18,493 nucleotides of DNA from an uncultured Subdoligranulum sp. GTDB taxonomy: Bacteria > Bacillota_A > Clostridia > Oscillospirales > Ruminococcaceae. The notes beneath the pieces were generated by a model, which searched no databases, was not told the origin of the DNA, and worked only from the letters and a program-made list of their open reading frames with translations. Of the stretch, positions 6,281 to 13,793 are shown one piece after another; position 1 is the stretch's first letter, and each line of letters starts with the position of its first letter. The stretch is from NCBI RefSeq assembly GCF_937890665.1, contig NZ_CALADU010000062.1:1-18493 (forward strand). Direction: 5' to 3'. Position numbers and translations under genes: made by a program.

Positions 6281-6973
6281 ATGAGATACTGCCCAATTTG
6301 TAGTAAGGAACTTCAAGATGATATGCAATTTTGTCCAAGTTGTGGCACATCTGTCCAGATAACCGATGAAGATCCGATGCCAAATAGAGCAACTTATGTA
6401 GGGGAACCAATTCCAAAGAAAAAACATAAAGGCATAGTTGTCATCATTATTCTTCTCATACTTATCGCCGGAGCGTGGTTCTTATACTCTAATGCCTCCT
6501 CAGTCAACACATATAATCAGTTCGTTGATTTATATAATACGATAGCCGATGGGGCCAGAAAAGCTGAAACTGCAAACATTCTTATCACAGATGTTTGGAA
6601 GAATAGCATATTCCAAACATCTGATGAGGAAACCGATAAATACACTAAGGCTAATGGCGGCAGCGGGCAATTCTATGATGACTTTAACGATGCACTGTCA
6701 AGTTTATATGAAGATCAAGACTTTGTAGATGACCTTAATGAAATATACACTCTGCAGACTAAAGCCGAAACCCTGATTAAAGATTTGACAAAGCATCCGA
6801 AAGCCTTTGATGAAGAATACTCAGATTTTAAAGATTGTTATAATCTGTTTGTGAAATTTACAAACATGCCTCTTACAGCTGAAGGCAGTTTAAATTCTTT
6901 TACAGACAATCATAATAAACTGGATGAAGAACTTGCAGATAAATTGAAGGAACTCGACATTTATTTTGATTGA
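6281..6973 (+). CDS. Zinc-ribbon single-pass membrane protein, unknown function
   Basis: 230 residues with a good GGAGG site. An N-terminal zinc ribbon, Cys4-x2-Cys7 and Cys18-x2-Cys21, is followed by a Pro/Lys linker and one transmembrane helix (GIVVIIILLILIAGAWFLY, 51-69). The lysines before the helix predict the ribbon in the cytoplasm and residues 70-230 outside. The external part is acidic and helical, with no recognised domain. Zinc ribbon plus one helix plus an exported domain is a common Firmicute layout with no fixed function. It probably forms an operon with the CoiA-like gene and ends before a strong terminator. A joint role, for example sensing at the membrane and nuclease action inside, is speculation. 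Confidence 0.8.
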   Translation: MRYCPICSKELQDDMQFCPSCGTSVQITDEDPMPNRATYVGEPIPKKKHKGIVVIIILLILIAGAWFLYSNASSVNTYNQFVDLYNTIADGARKAETANILITDVWKNSIFQTSDEETDKYTKANGGSGQFYDDFNDALSSLYEDQDFVDDLNEIYTLQTKAETLIKDLTKHPKAFDEEYSDFKDCYNLFVKFTNMPLTAEGSLNSFTDNHNKLDEELADKLKELDIYFD

Positions 6974-7017
6974 TAGCAATGCCGAACAGAAACTTCAAAT
7001 ATATCGCATCAATCATA

Positions 7018-7052
7018 GGCGGGAGCAATGATGCCATTTGCTCCCGCCTTAT
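7018..7052. terminator. Terminator between convergent genes
   Basis: Stem GGCGGGAGCAA (7018-7028) / TTGCTCCCGCC (7038-7048), 11 bp, followed by TTATT. It serves the zinc-ribbon gene and may also stop the integrase transcript coming the other way. Confidence 0.8.
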
Positions 7053-7064
7053 TATGTGCCATCA

Positions 7065-8216
7065 TCAGACAGTCTGCGCCATAAAACCGCCCAATTTGTC
7101 TGCAGCTTCGATCTGCATCTTCATGGTAGCGTGGGTGTAGGTATCCAGAGTGAAGCCCGCGCTGTAGTGTCCCAGCATGGAGGACAGAGTCTTTACATCT
7201 ACTCCGTTTTGGAGTGCCAGTGTTGCGAAGGTATGGCGTAAATCATGAAATCTGATATCCGGTAATCCGGCCTGCTTGAGCAGTTTCTTGTGTACCCGCC
7301 CTATGGCATCCGGGTGGTACATATTCCCCGTCACAGGAGAAGGGAACATATATGGGCTGTCCGGATGCTTTTCATGCTCCTCAACCAGCAATTCTACCGC
7401 TTCGGTGGGGATCACGACCTTTCGGATCGAATTCTGTGTCTTGGGTGGGCTGACCGTCATCTTCCCCGTCTTGGCACTGAGCGTTTTGGTCACAGAGATC
7501 GTCCGTTCTGCGATGTCCAGATCCTCCCACAGCAGAGCCAGCAGTTCCCCACGGCGCAGGCCGCTGGTCAGTTCCAGATAGAACATGGGGAGCACCCCGT
7601 TTTCCTTGGCGGCATTTAGGTATGAGCCCACCTGCTCCGGTGCAATGACCTTCATTTCCTTTTTCTCGAGCTGTGGGATGCGGCATCCATTCGTTGGATT
7701 GCTGGGGATGATCCGTTCCTTCACCGCTTGGTCCAACGCCTGGTGGAGCACCATGTGGGTCCCGCGAACAAAGCGGTTGGACAGCCCCTCCTCCTTCACG
7801 CTGTTATATCGCGGTACCCTCCCGTTGGTCTTGATATGGTTGTACATCTTTTGGATGTCTCGGGACGTCAGCTTCTCCAGCTTGATATGGCCGATGCCGG
7901 GGATGATGTGGTGCTCAATGTAGTTGGTATAGCAGGCCGCTGTCGTTTCCCGGATCTGCGGCTTGGAGTAGGTTTCAAACCAGATCCGCATCCACTCCTC
8001 CACCGTGTAGGACTCCGTTTTAGTGAAGTCGATCCCCTTAGCTGCTTCCTGCGCTTTTCTCAGCTTGTCCTTGACCTCCGCCTGCGTCCTGCCCAGCACA
8101 TTCTTGAAAATCTGTTTTCCGGTCTCCGGGTCCCGGCCCGCTGTGAATCGACCCTCCCAGCGTCCGTCCTTGCGCTTGCGGATATTTCCCTCGCCATTGG
8201 CTCTTTTTTTCGGCAT
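7065..8216 (-). CDS. int: Tyrosine integrase of the element (Tn916-type)
   Basis: 383 residues, full length. An N-terminal arm-binding domain (about 8-60, with RKRKDGRWEGRF), a core-binding SAM-like domain (about 68-170) and the catalytic domain. Catalytic residues are all present: Arg221 (SGLRRGEL), Lys259, His324 and Arg327 (HDLRH), His350 (LGHYS) and the nucleophile Tyr360 (DTYTHAT). It cuts and rejoins DNA at the element ends and the tRNA-Pro target. GGAGG lies 8-9 nt before the start. It is downstream of the mobilization block on the minus strand with 152 bp between. The gene is separated from attL by the tRNA and cargo pair, unlike many integrases that abut their att site. Confidence 0.95.
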   Translation of the reverse strand: MPKKRANGEGNIRKRKDGRWEGRFTAGRDPETGKQIFKNVLGRTQAEVKDKLRKAQEAAKGIDFTKTESYTVEEWMRIWFETYSKPQIRETTAACYTNYIEHHIIPGIGHIKLEKLTSRDIQKMYNHIKTNGRVPRYNSVKEEGLSNRFVRGTHMVLHQALDQAVKERIIPSNPTNGCRIPQLEKKEMKVIAPEQVGSYLNAAKENGVLPMFYLELTSGLRRGELLALLWEDLDIAERTISVTKTLSAKTGKMTVSPPKTQNSIRKVVIPTEAVELLVEEHEKHPDSPYMFPSPVTGNMYHPDAIGRVHKKLLKQAGLPDIRFHDLRHTFATLALQNGVDVKTLSSMLGHYSAGFTLDTYTHATMKMQIEAADKLGGFMAQTV

Positions 8217-8323
8217 ATCGATCGCCTCCTATCAGCAACACAACATACTACATCTTCTGTAAAATAGCCACGCTGTTGGGCTGGAGTTATCAAAGATTTC
8301 ACACTTTCCTTCCGGACAAAGGG

Positions 8324-8355
8324 TTTTATCTTTGTTTTGCGACGCAATCTTTGAG
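8324..8355. repeat. 31-bp direct repeat, copy 1
   Basis: TTTTATCTTTGTTTTGCG followed by ACGCAATCTTTGAG; nearly identical to 11654-11684 (one substitution and one extra C). It contains the small palindrome TTGCGnCGCAA. It lies between the relaxase stop and int. On the plus strand a TCAAAGATT at 8289-8297 is the inverted partner of AATCTTTGA at 8346-8354. Confidence 0.75.
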
Positions 8356-8368
8356 GGGGGCCGCGTCA

Positions 8369-9364
8369 CTACATGGTCTGCTGTTGGTCGGTGTCGTGGC
8401 TCAGCTTCTGCCCCATGGCCAGCTTCTTCAACGCTTCCCGGCGGCGCAGCTTGCTGTCTGTCCAGACCGGCGGTGTGGGGAGCTGCGGAAGGTCCGCTTC
8501 TCTCTCCAGCGCCCTGCCCAGCTGCACCAACCCGGCAGCCAGTTCCCCCATCCATCCTTCGTCCGGCTCCAGAGTGCCGGGACAGAAGCCCGTGGCCTGG
8601 CGGTAGGCGAACAGCTTCTCCAGATTTTCTTTCAGGAAGGTCTCATCGTGCAGACTGCTGTCTCTGCACTTTCTGCCGTTGGGACAGGTGAATGTGATAT
8701 GCTTCCGAGTTGGCACCCAGTTGACTTCGTAACCCTCGTACTCCATGTTCTCGATAAAACTCTCCCGGTCGTCTGCGTACTCCAGCGCTTCATTGATCGC
8801 CTGGATCAGATCCAGCTTCCAACTGTCACCACGGAGTCCTGCCTGATACTCCCCAGGCCGCATCTGCCGTTTCCGGGTGTGCTTTTTCGGCGGCTCCAGC
8901 ACACTTAGCCCGTGGGTCATACAGATCTCATCATTCACCTGCCGGTGCCGCTGAAGGTCGGCGGCATTTTGGTGGAGTTTTCTGCCGTCCGCACAACTCA
9001 CACTGTTGACCACCAGATGGTTGTGCAGGTGGTTGGTGTCCATGTGGGTGGCCACCAGGACCTCATAGTCCGGGAACTGCTTCTGCGCGAACTCGATTCC
9101 GATGGCGTTGACCTCCTGGGGTGTCAGATCATCCACGGCAGAGAAGGACTGGACGAAGTGATAGAACTGACGCCCGTCCGTCTTTTGGAAGCGGCGCTTG
9201 GTGGTGACCATCTCCAGGTAGGAGGACTGGGCCACGCAGTTGTGTCCGGTAACCATCCAGCGGTCACCCAGCATAGTTTTCTTCCTCTGGACTACATACT
9301 TCATCACGCCTGCCATCGTTCCTGCTGTTTGCTTCTTGTTTCGCACCGCTGTGAAGGTCGCCAC
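8369..9364 (-). CDS. Relaxase, MOBP/VirD2-like
   Basis: 331 residues. Motif III is clear: His107-x-Asp109-x2-His112-x-His114-Asn115-His116 (HMDTNHLHNHLVVNSV), the metal-binding three-His region. Upstream, Tyr23 in MKYVVQ is the likely nicking tyrosine, and YHFVQSF (68-74) corresponds to motif II. The protein nicks the transfer origin and leads the strand into a recipient, using secretion machinery from another element. It starts at GTG overlapping the mobC stop (TAGTG), so translation is probably coupled. It is shorter than many relaxases of this family (often over 400 residues); the C-terminal part after the nuclease domain is only about 150 residues. Still, it ends at a normal stop with no sign of frame damage. 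Confidence 0.92.
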   Translation of the reverse strand: MATFTAVRNKKQTAGTMAGVMKYVVQRKKTMLGDRWMVTGHNCVAQSSYLEMVTTKRRFQKTDGRQFYHFVQSFSAVDDLTPQEVNAIGIEFAQKQFPDYEVLVATHMDTNHLHNHLVVNSVSCADGRKLHQNAADLQRHRQVNDEICMTHGLSVLEPPKKHTRKRQMRPGEYQAGLRGDSWKLDLIQAINEALEYADDRESFIENMEYEGYEVNWVPTRKHITFTCPNGRKCRDSSLHDETFLKENLEKLFAYRQATGFCPGTLEPDEGWMGELAAGLVQLGRALEREADLPQLPTPPVWTDSKLRRREALKKLAMGQKLSHDTDQQQTM

Positions 9365-9678
9365 TACCGTCCCCCCCTGGCGATACCGGTCATCCGTTGA
9401 TAGAGATCAGCGTACCGGTCGATGAGTTCATCGCTGCGGAGGAACTGAATACGGCCCATGTTGGCCAGCGTGGTGAGCTGGTTCAGATTTCTGCCCTGGG
9501 CTTTCAGTTCAGACAGGATCTCGTCCAGACCGTTTACCTGGATGATTTCCTTGTCCAGGGCGCAGGTGACCAGGTAATCGGTGACAGTCATCCCGGCTTG
9601 TTTGGCCCGGTGTTGGATCTCTGCCTTTGTTTGCGGTGTCATCCTTGCGGTGATGATGGCCGTTTTTTTCTTCTGCAT
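9364..9678 (-). CDS. mobC: MobC-like relaxosome accessory protein
   Basis: 104 residues. It has the typical layout of a MobC-type protein: a ribbon-helix-helix-like N-terminus (KTAIITARMTPQTKAEIQ, about 5-22) and the family signature GRNLNQLTTLANMG (about 62-75) in the C-terminal helix. MobC proteins bind near the transfer origin and open it for the relaxase. The GGAG site is close (4 nt) to the ATG. It overlaps the relaxase start by one base. The inverted-repeat region just upstream is its probable binding place. Confidence 0.9.
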   Translation of the reverse strand: MQKKKTAIITARMTPQTKAEIQHRAKQAGMTVTDYLVTCALDKEIIQVNGLDEILSELKAQGRNLNQLTTLANMGRIQFLRSDELIDRYADLYQRMTGIARGGR

Positions 9679-9687
9679 TTTTCTCCT

Positions 9688-9800
9688 TTCTCCCCCTTTA
9701 GGGGGCAGGGGGGGCCGGTGCTCTGCCCCGGCGAGTGCGACCGGCGTATAGCCGGACGCTATGCTTGCCCCACCCGAGGGTGGGCATCGTCCTCCGACAC
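9688..9800 (-). other. Candidate transfer origin (oriT)
   Basis: The 228-bp gap between mobC and the HTH gene has several overlapping inverted repeats: CCCCC-TTTA-GGGGG near 9692-9705, CCGGC-GTATA-GCCGG (9741-9755), ATAGC-CGGAC-GCTAT (9748-9762) and TGCCCCACCC / GGGTGGGCA (9766-9786). Gaps directly upstream of mobC-relaxase operons commonly hold oriT. I see no exact match to a nick site I know, so the call is positional and structural. Confidence 0.45.
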
Positions 9801-9906
9801 CCCCCTGTGATCCTCGTTACAATCTGCATTCCAAGGCGTTTTTTTAGGCTTCGTATGAGGGGGAGGTATCCTCGTCCCCCAGAGCTGACAAGCCGCACAC
9901 AGCGGC

Positions 9907-10311
9907 TCACAGGCCGCTGCACTTGTCCTGCATCGCCGCAGCTTTCTGACGTGCTGTGGTCATCTCCAACTGCTCCAGCTGGCGGTCATAGTGTGCTGCG
10001 ATCCACTCCTGAACGGGCCGGAGGGTGTAGCGCAGATTTCCGTTTCGTTTCTGCCCGGTTGCTGTCACCACCTCGGTGGGCTCGGTGGAGAGCAGTCCCC
10101 GTTCTTCCAGCCGCAGTGTGTACTTACGCACTGTGTTCTCGCTCATGCCCACCGCTTTTCCAATGGTCTTGTAGCTGGGCCAGCACTGGTGCGTCCCTCG
10201 GTCCTCGCACCGGCGCAGGTAACTGTACACCGCCAGCTCGCCGGGACGCAGTCCCAGAAGGAAGATCTCATTGGGCAGAGAGAAAAAATTTCCGTTGCTC
10301 CGCTGCTTCAT
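9907..10311 (-). CDS. HTH_36-type winged-helix protein
   Basis: 134 residues from ATG 10309-10311, chosen because AGGAGGG lies 5 nt upstream; the in-frame start at 10341 has no such site. LRPGELAVYSYLRR (about 21-34) and SYKTIGKAVGMSENTVRKYTL (about 46-66) form a helix-turn-helix of the HTH_36 type, found in replication-initiator-like and regulatory proteins of plasmids and integrative elements. The C-terminal third is helical and Gln-rich. The ATG overlaps the stop of the preceding gene (ATGA). It may start replication of the excised circle or regulate mobilization; the sequence does not decide. Confidence 0.8.
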   Translation of the reverse strand: MKQRSNGNFFSLPNEIFLLGLRPGELAVYSYLRRCEDRGTHQCWPSYKTIGKAVGMSENTVRKYTLRLEERGLLSTEPTEVVTATGQKRNGNLRYTLRPVQEWIAAHYDRQLEQLEMTTARQKAAAMQDKCSGL

Positions 10312-10517
10312 CCGTTCCCTCCTGTGTGCGCATCCACCCACTGGATGAACGGTTCCTTGGGCACCACGATACGGTTGCCGATCCGCAGAGAAGGAAAATC
10401 CTTTTCATGCAGGAGTTCGTAGGCGGACGATGGTGCGATGCCCAGGACCTTCGACACGATTTCCGCATTGAGAAACAGAGGCAGGTCCTTGTAGGACTTG
10501 TACTCAGACACTTTCAT
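10308..10517 (-). CDS. Excisionase-like small helix-turn-helix protein
   Basis: 69 residues from ATG 10515-10517 with GGAGG 9-10 nt upstream. The core LFLNAEIVSKVLGIAPSSAY, then FPSLRIGNRIVVPKEPFIQWV, is a MerR/excisionase-type winged helix (HTH_17 style): helix-turn-helix, then a short wing with RIGNR. Such proteins bend att DNA with the integrase to favour excision, or regulate. It overlaps the genes on both sides (14 nt with the upstream one, 4 nt with the downstream one), so the three form one translational unit. Assignment as excisionase rests on size, fold and context. Confidence 0.8.
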   Translation of the reverse strand: MKVSEYKSYKDLPLFLNAEIVSKVLGIAPSSAYELLHEKDFPSLRIGNRIVVPKEPFIQWVDAHTGGNG

Positions 10518-10866
10518 CCTGTTCTTCCTCCGTATTCCCGGGATAGAGCACATCCAGGAACTCATCCATGTCGCGGACCGCGCTTGCCTTCTTCATCTGC
10601 TGATACCGCAGCAGATCACAGCAGGTACGAAAGTTCACCTCCATGCACTGAAGCATCTGATCCATTGCCACCATCTGCTGCTGGGGGTCAAGGGCTGTAT
10701 CGCCATCCGGGGCCTGAAGAAATGCGCGGACCTGCTCCGCTGTTGGCATCGCTTCATCCGCCAGAAGCGTACGCATCCCTTGGAGGATATCATCCAACGT
10801 TTCCCGCTCGCACTTGATTTTTAAGAGATGATACAAAGCCTGATGATCCATTTGAAACTGATCCAT
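10504..10866 (-). CDS. Small helical protein of the element, unknown function
   Basis: 120 residues from ATG 10864-10866 (MDQFQM), which has GAGGAG a few nt upstream; the in-frame start at 10923 lacks one. The protein is acidic and almost all helical, with many Met and Gln residues (QQQMVAMDQMLQCME) and CCDLL in the second half. No motif is recognised. It overlaps the excisionase-like gene by 14 nt. Similar small helical proteins often precede excisionase genes in Clostridiales elements. Confidence 0.7.
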   Translation of the reverse strand: MDQFQMDHQALYHLLKIKCERETLDDILQGMRTLLADEAMPTAEQVRAFLQAPDGDTALDPQQQMVAMDQMLQCMEVNFRTCCDLLRYQQMKKASAVRDMDEFLDVLYPGNTEEEQDESV

Positions 10867-11001
10867 GATCGATCCACTCCTCTTTGTGATTTTGATGAGG
10901 GCACTCTGGCTGCGGCCATTCAACCAGATTTTCAGACATTGAGAATTTACCCTCTACTGATAAGGACACTTACAGCCGATTTGTAAACCAGAAAAATAAA
11001 A

Positions 11002-11041
11002 AAGTTGAGGGGCCCTGTCATGTGACAGAGCTCCTCAACTT
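11002..11041 (-). terminator. Terminator overlapping the end of the sigma-like gene
   Basis: On the minus strand AAGTTGAGG (11041-11033) pairs with CCTCAACTT (11010-11002). An inner CTGTCA/TGACAG pair makes a long stem, and TTTTTTATTTTT follows. The last codons and the TGA stop (11018-11020) lie inside the hairpin. It would stop most transcripts between the sigma-like gene and the rest of the element operon. Confidence 0.8.
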
Positions 11042-11407
11042 TTCGTGGAGTGTTTTCAGCCGCTTTGATACCGCCGCTTTTGAGATGCCGTAGACCTTGC
11101 CGATCTCTTCCATGGTCAGTTCCCTGCCATATCGAAGGTCGATGAGTTCACGGCTTTGTTCACCCAGATCCTTGACGGCTTTCCGCAGATTTTCAAGCCG
11201 GAGGTTCCGGAGCGCTTCATCTTCCACGGGACGCCTGACACATTCTGAACAGAACAGCACCGTTTCAAACTCACTTTTACTCAGATGCCTGTCGTCCTGC
11301 TTATCCTGTGCCTGCTGCCGTTTCCGATCCTGCTCCAGGAAGTCTGCGACCTCCTTTGGCACTGATACTGGCTCCCCATTATAGATCACAACGACTGTGT
11401 CGTTCAT
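11018..11407 (-). CDS. Sigma-70 region-4-like protein of the element
   Basis: 129 residues. The C-terminal half is a sigma region 4 helix-turn-helix: LGEQSRELIDLRYGRELTMEEIGKVYGIS then KAAVSKRLKTLHEKL. There is no region 2, so it is not a complete sigma factor. The N-terminal half has a Val-rich strand pair and a charged helix with two cysteines (CSEC). Proteins of this kind are common at the head of Firmicute integrative elements and probably regulate the element's genes. It has a strong promoter about 195 nt upstream, a long structured leader, and a terminator built into its 3' end. Confidence 0.82.
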   Translation of the reverse strand: MNDTVVVIYNGEPVSVPKEVADFLEQDRKRQQAQDKQDDRHLSKSEFETVLFCSECVRRPVEDEALRNLRLENLRKAVKDLGEQSRELIDLRYGRELTMEEIGKVYGISKAAVSKRLKTLHEKLRSSVT

Positions 11408-11537
11408 TCATGTCCTTTCCGCTCTCAACGGAAAAGTACACACCCGCGCTGCCGGCACAGCGCCAAATACTGAAGACCTTCATGGAAGTTTCCTTCGTTC
11501 AGGGTGGTCATTGTGCCCTACGAGGCCCATGAATGTC

Positions 11538-11564
11538 TGAGGTCCCACCGGGGTGTGGACCTCA
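11538..11564. promoter_or_regulatory. Hairpin in the leader of the sigma-like gene
   Basis: TGAGGTCC (11538-11545) and GGACCTCA (11557-11564) are perfect complements, and the inner CACC/GGTG extends the stem to 12 bp with one bulge. A second stem, GGAAAGC / GCTTTCG, lies just beyond (about 11567-11592). No T-tract follows on the minus strand, so this is a structured leader rather than a terminator. The rest of the 11408-11600 leader shows no gene. Confidence 0.5.
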
Positions 11565-11600
11565 CCGGAAAGCTGCGAGTTTTGGCTTTCGCCTATCTTG

Positions 11601-11629
11601 ATTATAGAACAAATATTCGATAACGTCAA
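11601..11629 (-). promoter_or_regulatory. Promoter of the element operon (sigma-like gene)
   Basis: On the minus strand TTGACG (11629-11624), 17-nt spacer, TATAAT (11606-11601): near-perfect. The 31-bp repeat copy 2 ends 25 bp upstream of the -35, where an activator or repressor could act. Confidence 0.85.
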
Positions 11630-11653
11630 TCGCAGCAAAAATGAACTATGGTC

Positions 11654-11684
11654 TTTTATTTTGTTTTGCGGCGCAATCTTTGAG
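11654..11684. repeat. 31-bp direct repeat, copy 2
   Basis: Same sequence as 8324-8355 apart from a G for A in the palindrome centre and one missing C. It lies in the divergent region between the element operon and the right-hand cargo operon. The two copies enclose the block from relaxase to sigma-like gene. Confidence 0.75.
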
Positions 11685-11799
11685 TAGGAGCTCGTGTTCT
11701 CTGGTCATCCTGTAGCCCGCTATTGATCGGTACCGTTGCTGGGGTTCAGATTCGGTTCCGTGGTCCGATGATAAAATCCCTGTTCTCACCCCCTATCCG

Positions 11800-11816
11800 T
11801 TTAAGATTTTCTTAAA
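11800..11816. promoter_or_regulatory. Perfect 17-bp palindrome upstream of the cargo operon
   Basis: TTTAAGA-TTT-TCTTAAA. It looks like an operator. Downstream, TGGTAAAAT (11861-11869) is a possible extended -10 for the plus-strand operon about 50 bp before its first ATG, though there is no matching -35. The remainder of 11685-11907 holds nothing I recognise. Confidence 0.4.
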
Positions 11817-11917
11817 TTGTTATTTGTTCATGATTTAGAAAAAATTTGGTCGTGTCTCTATGGTAAAATTGGGCATTAAAAATCGGACCGAGGATCACTC
11901 TCGTACAAGGAGGGAAC

Positions 11918-12364
11918 ATGATGCAGCTACCAGCTGGAGCCACAGGATTTTTTGAAGCGGGCACATTCCGGGAGCCCATCCAGCGAGGGGAATTCTTACA
12001 GCTGGTCTATCAGCTGGCCCGAGAGAGCCGGTGCACCGTGGGAGAAACAGACACTTCATTATGCGGGAAAAACTTTTATGCCGCACAAATCGTCCGAAAC
12101 AGTGGAACAGAAATTCTGTTCATGAACGCATATACCGGCCATCTGGCCTGTTCCGACTGCTGGGAAGCACAGCCGCTCCGATTTACAGCGCCCTCAGCTA
12201 TGCTGGCCGCCCTGCTTCCGCCGAATCAGCTGCTCTCCCCCTCGTTGCTGGAACGATCCATCGATGTGGTGCTGCTGGATGCACTGGCTCCGGCAGAGCA
12301 AGAGCAGCTGCGCTATTGGCAACCCAACACGATCGGGGAAATTCTGTTTAACTTTTGGGATTAA
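11918..12364 (+). CDS. Cargo operon gene 1, unknown protein
   Basis: 148 residues behind AGGAGGG. No family is recognised. It is soluble, with mixed helix and strand, four cysteines (including CSDC, about 73-76, lacking an obvious partner pair) and a Leu/Pro-rich second half ending GEILFNFWD. A second ATG follows directly at 11921 and could also be used. It is the first of six same-strand genes with gaps of 34 nt or less, so they are probably one transcript. Confidence 0.75.
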   Translation: MMQLPAGATGFFEAGTFREPIQRGEFLQLVYQLARESRCTVGETDTSLCGKNFYAAQIVRNSGTEILFMNAYTGHLACSDCWEAQPLRFTAPSAMLAALLPPNQLLSPSLLERSIDVVLLDALAPAEQEQLRYWQPNTIGEILFNFWD

Positions 12365-12392
12365 GGCTTGTGCCGAAAAGGGGGATGTCTTG

Positions 12393-12950
12393 ATGAAACA
12401 CACCAAATATCTGCACATCCATGACTGGAACTACTGGTGGGGCTATTATCGCTGCGGCAAGGACTGGGATACCTTCAACGGGGCCGAATTTTCTCTCACC
12501 GAGGACGAGGCTGGAGAAAACTCCTTTTTTCATTTTGACTTCTATAACCTGCCTGCGCTCCATCAGATGATTCAGGACGGCGAGTTTATAAAGCCAGAGA
12601 GTCCGGATCATCCCAACTTTTTGAAGCAGGCCGAGCGGCTCAGGAATGGTGAGCAGGATTTGTTCGTCGGGGCGCTGTACTATCCGCATTTTTCGCCGGA
12701 TCTGGCTTTCTGCAATACTCCAGCCCAGAGCGGCGCCCCTCTGACGCAGCTGCTTTCCCCGGCTGTACCGCCCTATTACGGGGTGATCTTTCTCCGGGAG
12801 GAGCGGCCCCTCTCCCCGAAGGTGCTGACGCATTGGGTGGAACAGTTATCCCAGCCTTTGTTTGGCGCGCCGTTTTCCTGCACTCTTGCCGATTTTCCCA
12901 CTCGACAGATGGCAATGAAAAATTTTGAAGAAGAAATGAGGGGCCTTTAA
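12393..12950 (+). CDS. Cargo operon gene 2, unknown aromatic-rich protein
   Basis: 185 residues from ATG 12393, chosen for the AAAAGGGGG site 8 nt upstream; the frame opens earlier but overlaps gene 1. The N-terminus is strikingly aromatic (HDWNYWWGYYRCGKDW). No signal peptide or membrane helix is visible. No family is recognised. The stop overlaps the next start by one base (TAATG), so translation with gene 3 is likely coupled. Confidence 0.78.
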   Translation: MKHTKYLHIHDWNYWWGYYRCGKDWDTFNGAEFSLTEDEAGENSFFHFDFYNLPALHQMIQDGEFIKPESPDHPNFLKQAERLRNGEQDLFVGALYYPHFSPDLAFCNTPAQSGAPLTQLLSPAVPPYYGVIFLREERPLSPKVLTHWVEQLSQPLFGAPFSCTLADFPTRQMAMKNFEEEMRGL

Positions 12951-13759
12951 TGGAACAAAACTTTGTATTTCAATGCACCCCTCTGGAACCGGACGCCCTG
13001 ATCCCCCAGGTAAGTCAGGCTTTGGAGGTTCGAATGGAGTTCGTTTCCCGTGCAGTCTGCCCCAAGTTGTGGGCTGCGACTGACCGGCTGAACCGGACGA
13101 AAAAAACTCCCGCAGCGCTTCGGGCCAGACGCCGCCGAAAGGGGCAGATCCTGGGGCTGGTTAACTGGATCATGGCGTTGCTATTACTTCCCACAGCTTT
13201 TCTCACTCCAGACTCGCTCCTGCTATCCATTGCAGGTGGGCTATGCCTTGGTGCCGGTGTCGTAGAGCTCTGGCGGTATTTGCCAAAAACGCTGGGCATC
13301 CTAAGCCTGTTGGCCGGAATCTTTTTCCTCTCAGCAGTACTGGGCGATCCCGATGAGATGGCGATCCTGGTATATCTGGCCGCCCAATATTTGATCGTCG
13401 CCCTGGCATCCCTGCTCGTCCGCAGGCGGCGTGACCCCTTCGAGCGGGCGGCTCGAAAGGTACTTGCGGGCAGGGACCGTGCCGACTTTGCTGCGGGCAA
13501 GGCTGACATGCAGGTCATCTTTTCTGAAGAAACGATGACTGTGAACACATCAGGGAATGCGTCCGCCCAGTTTCCATGCACTGATTTCAAACAGGTCTTG
13601 GAGACGCAGGATCTGCTGTTGGTTATCTTCGACAAGCGATTCCTGATTTTGCAGAAAAAAGATCTGACCGCAGGAACGGTTTCTGACCTGCGGGACTTTT
13701 TGAAGGAGCGGGTAGAGCACTGGGTCGAAATCATCGACAACGGGCTTCTGGGCTCCTGA
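12950..13759 (+). CDS. Cargo operon gene 3, YcxB-like membrane protein
   Basis: 269 residues. A 60-residue N-terminal domain ends in a strongly basic segment (RARRRRK), then four predicted membrane helices (about 67-85, 89-105, 114-131, 137-157). RRRRDPFERAARK follows, and then a C-terminal cytoplasmic domain (about 187-255): MQVIFSEETMTVNTSGN, FKQVLETQDLLLVIF, RFLILQKKDL and SDLRDFLKER. This is the pattern of the YcxB-like C-terminal domain, a PH-like fold attached to membrane helices; its function is not established. The family assignment is by eye. It is the only cargo-operon member with a recognisable family. Confidence 0.8.
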   Translation: MEQNFVFQCTPLEPDALIPQVSQALEVRMEFVSRAVCPKLWAATDRLNRTKKTPAALRARRRRKGQILGLVNWIMALLLLPTAFLTPDSLLLSIAGGLCLGAGVVELWRYLPKTLGILSLLAGIFFLSAVLGDPDEMAILVYLAAQYLIVALASLLVRRRRDPFERAARKVLAGRDRADFAAGKADMQVIFSEETMTVNTSGNASAQFPCTDFKQVLETQDLLLVIFDKRFLILQKKDLTAGTVSDLRDFLKERVEHWVEIIDNGLLGS

Positions 13760-13793
13760 TGATATAAACACCTACCGGATCGGGGGCTTTGAT

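Noticed and set aside
7728..8267. Plus-strand frames opposite the integrase and relaxase
   Set aside because: Mirror frames of genes with complete catalytic motifs.
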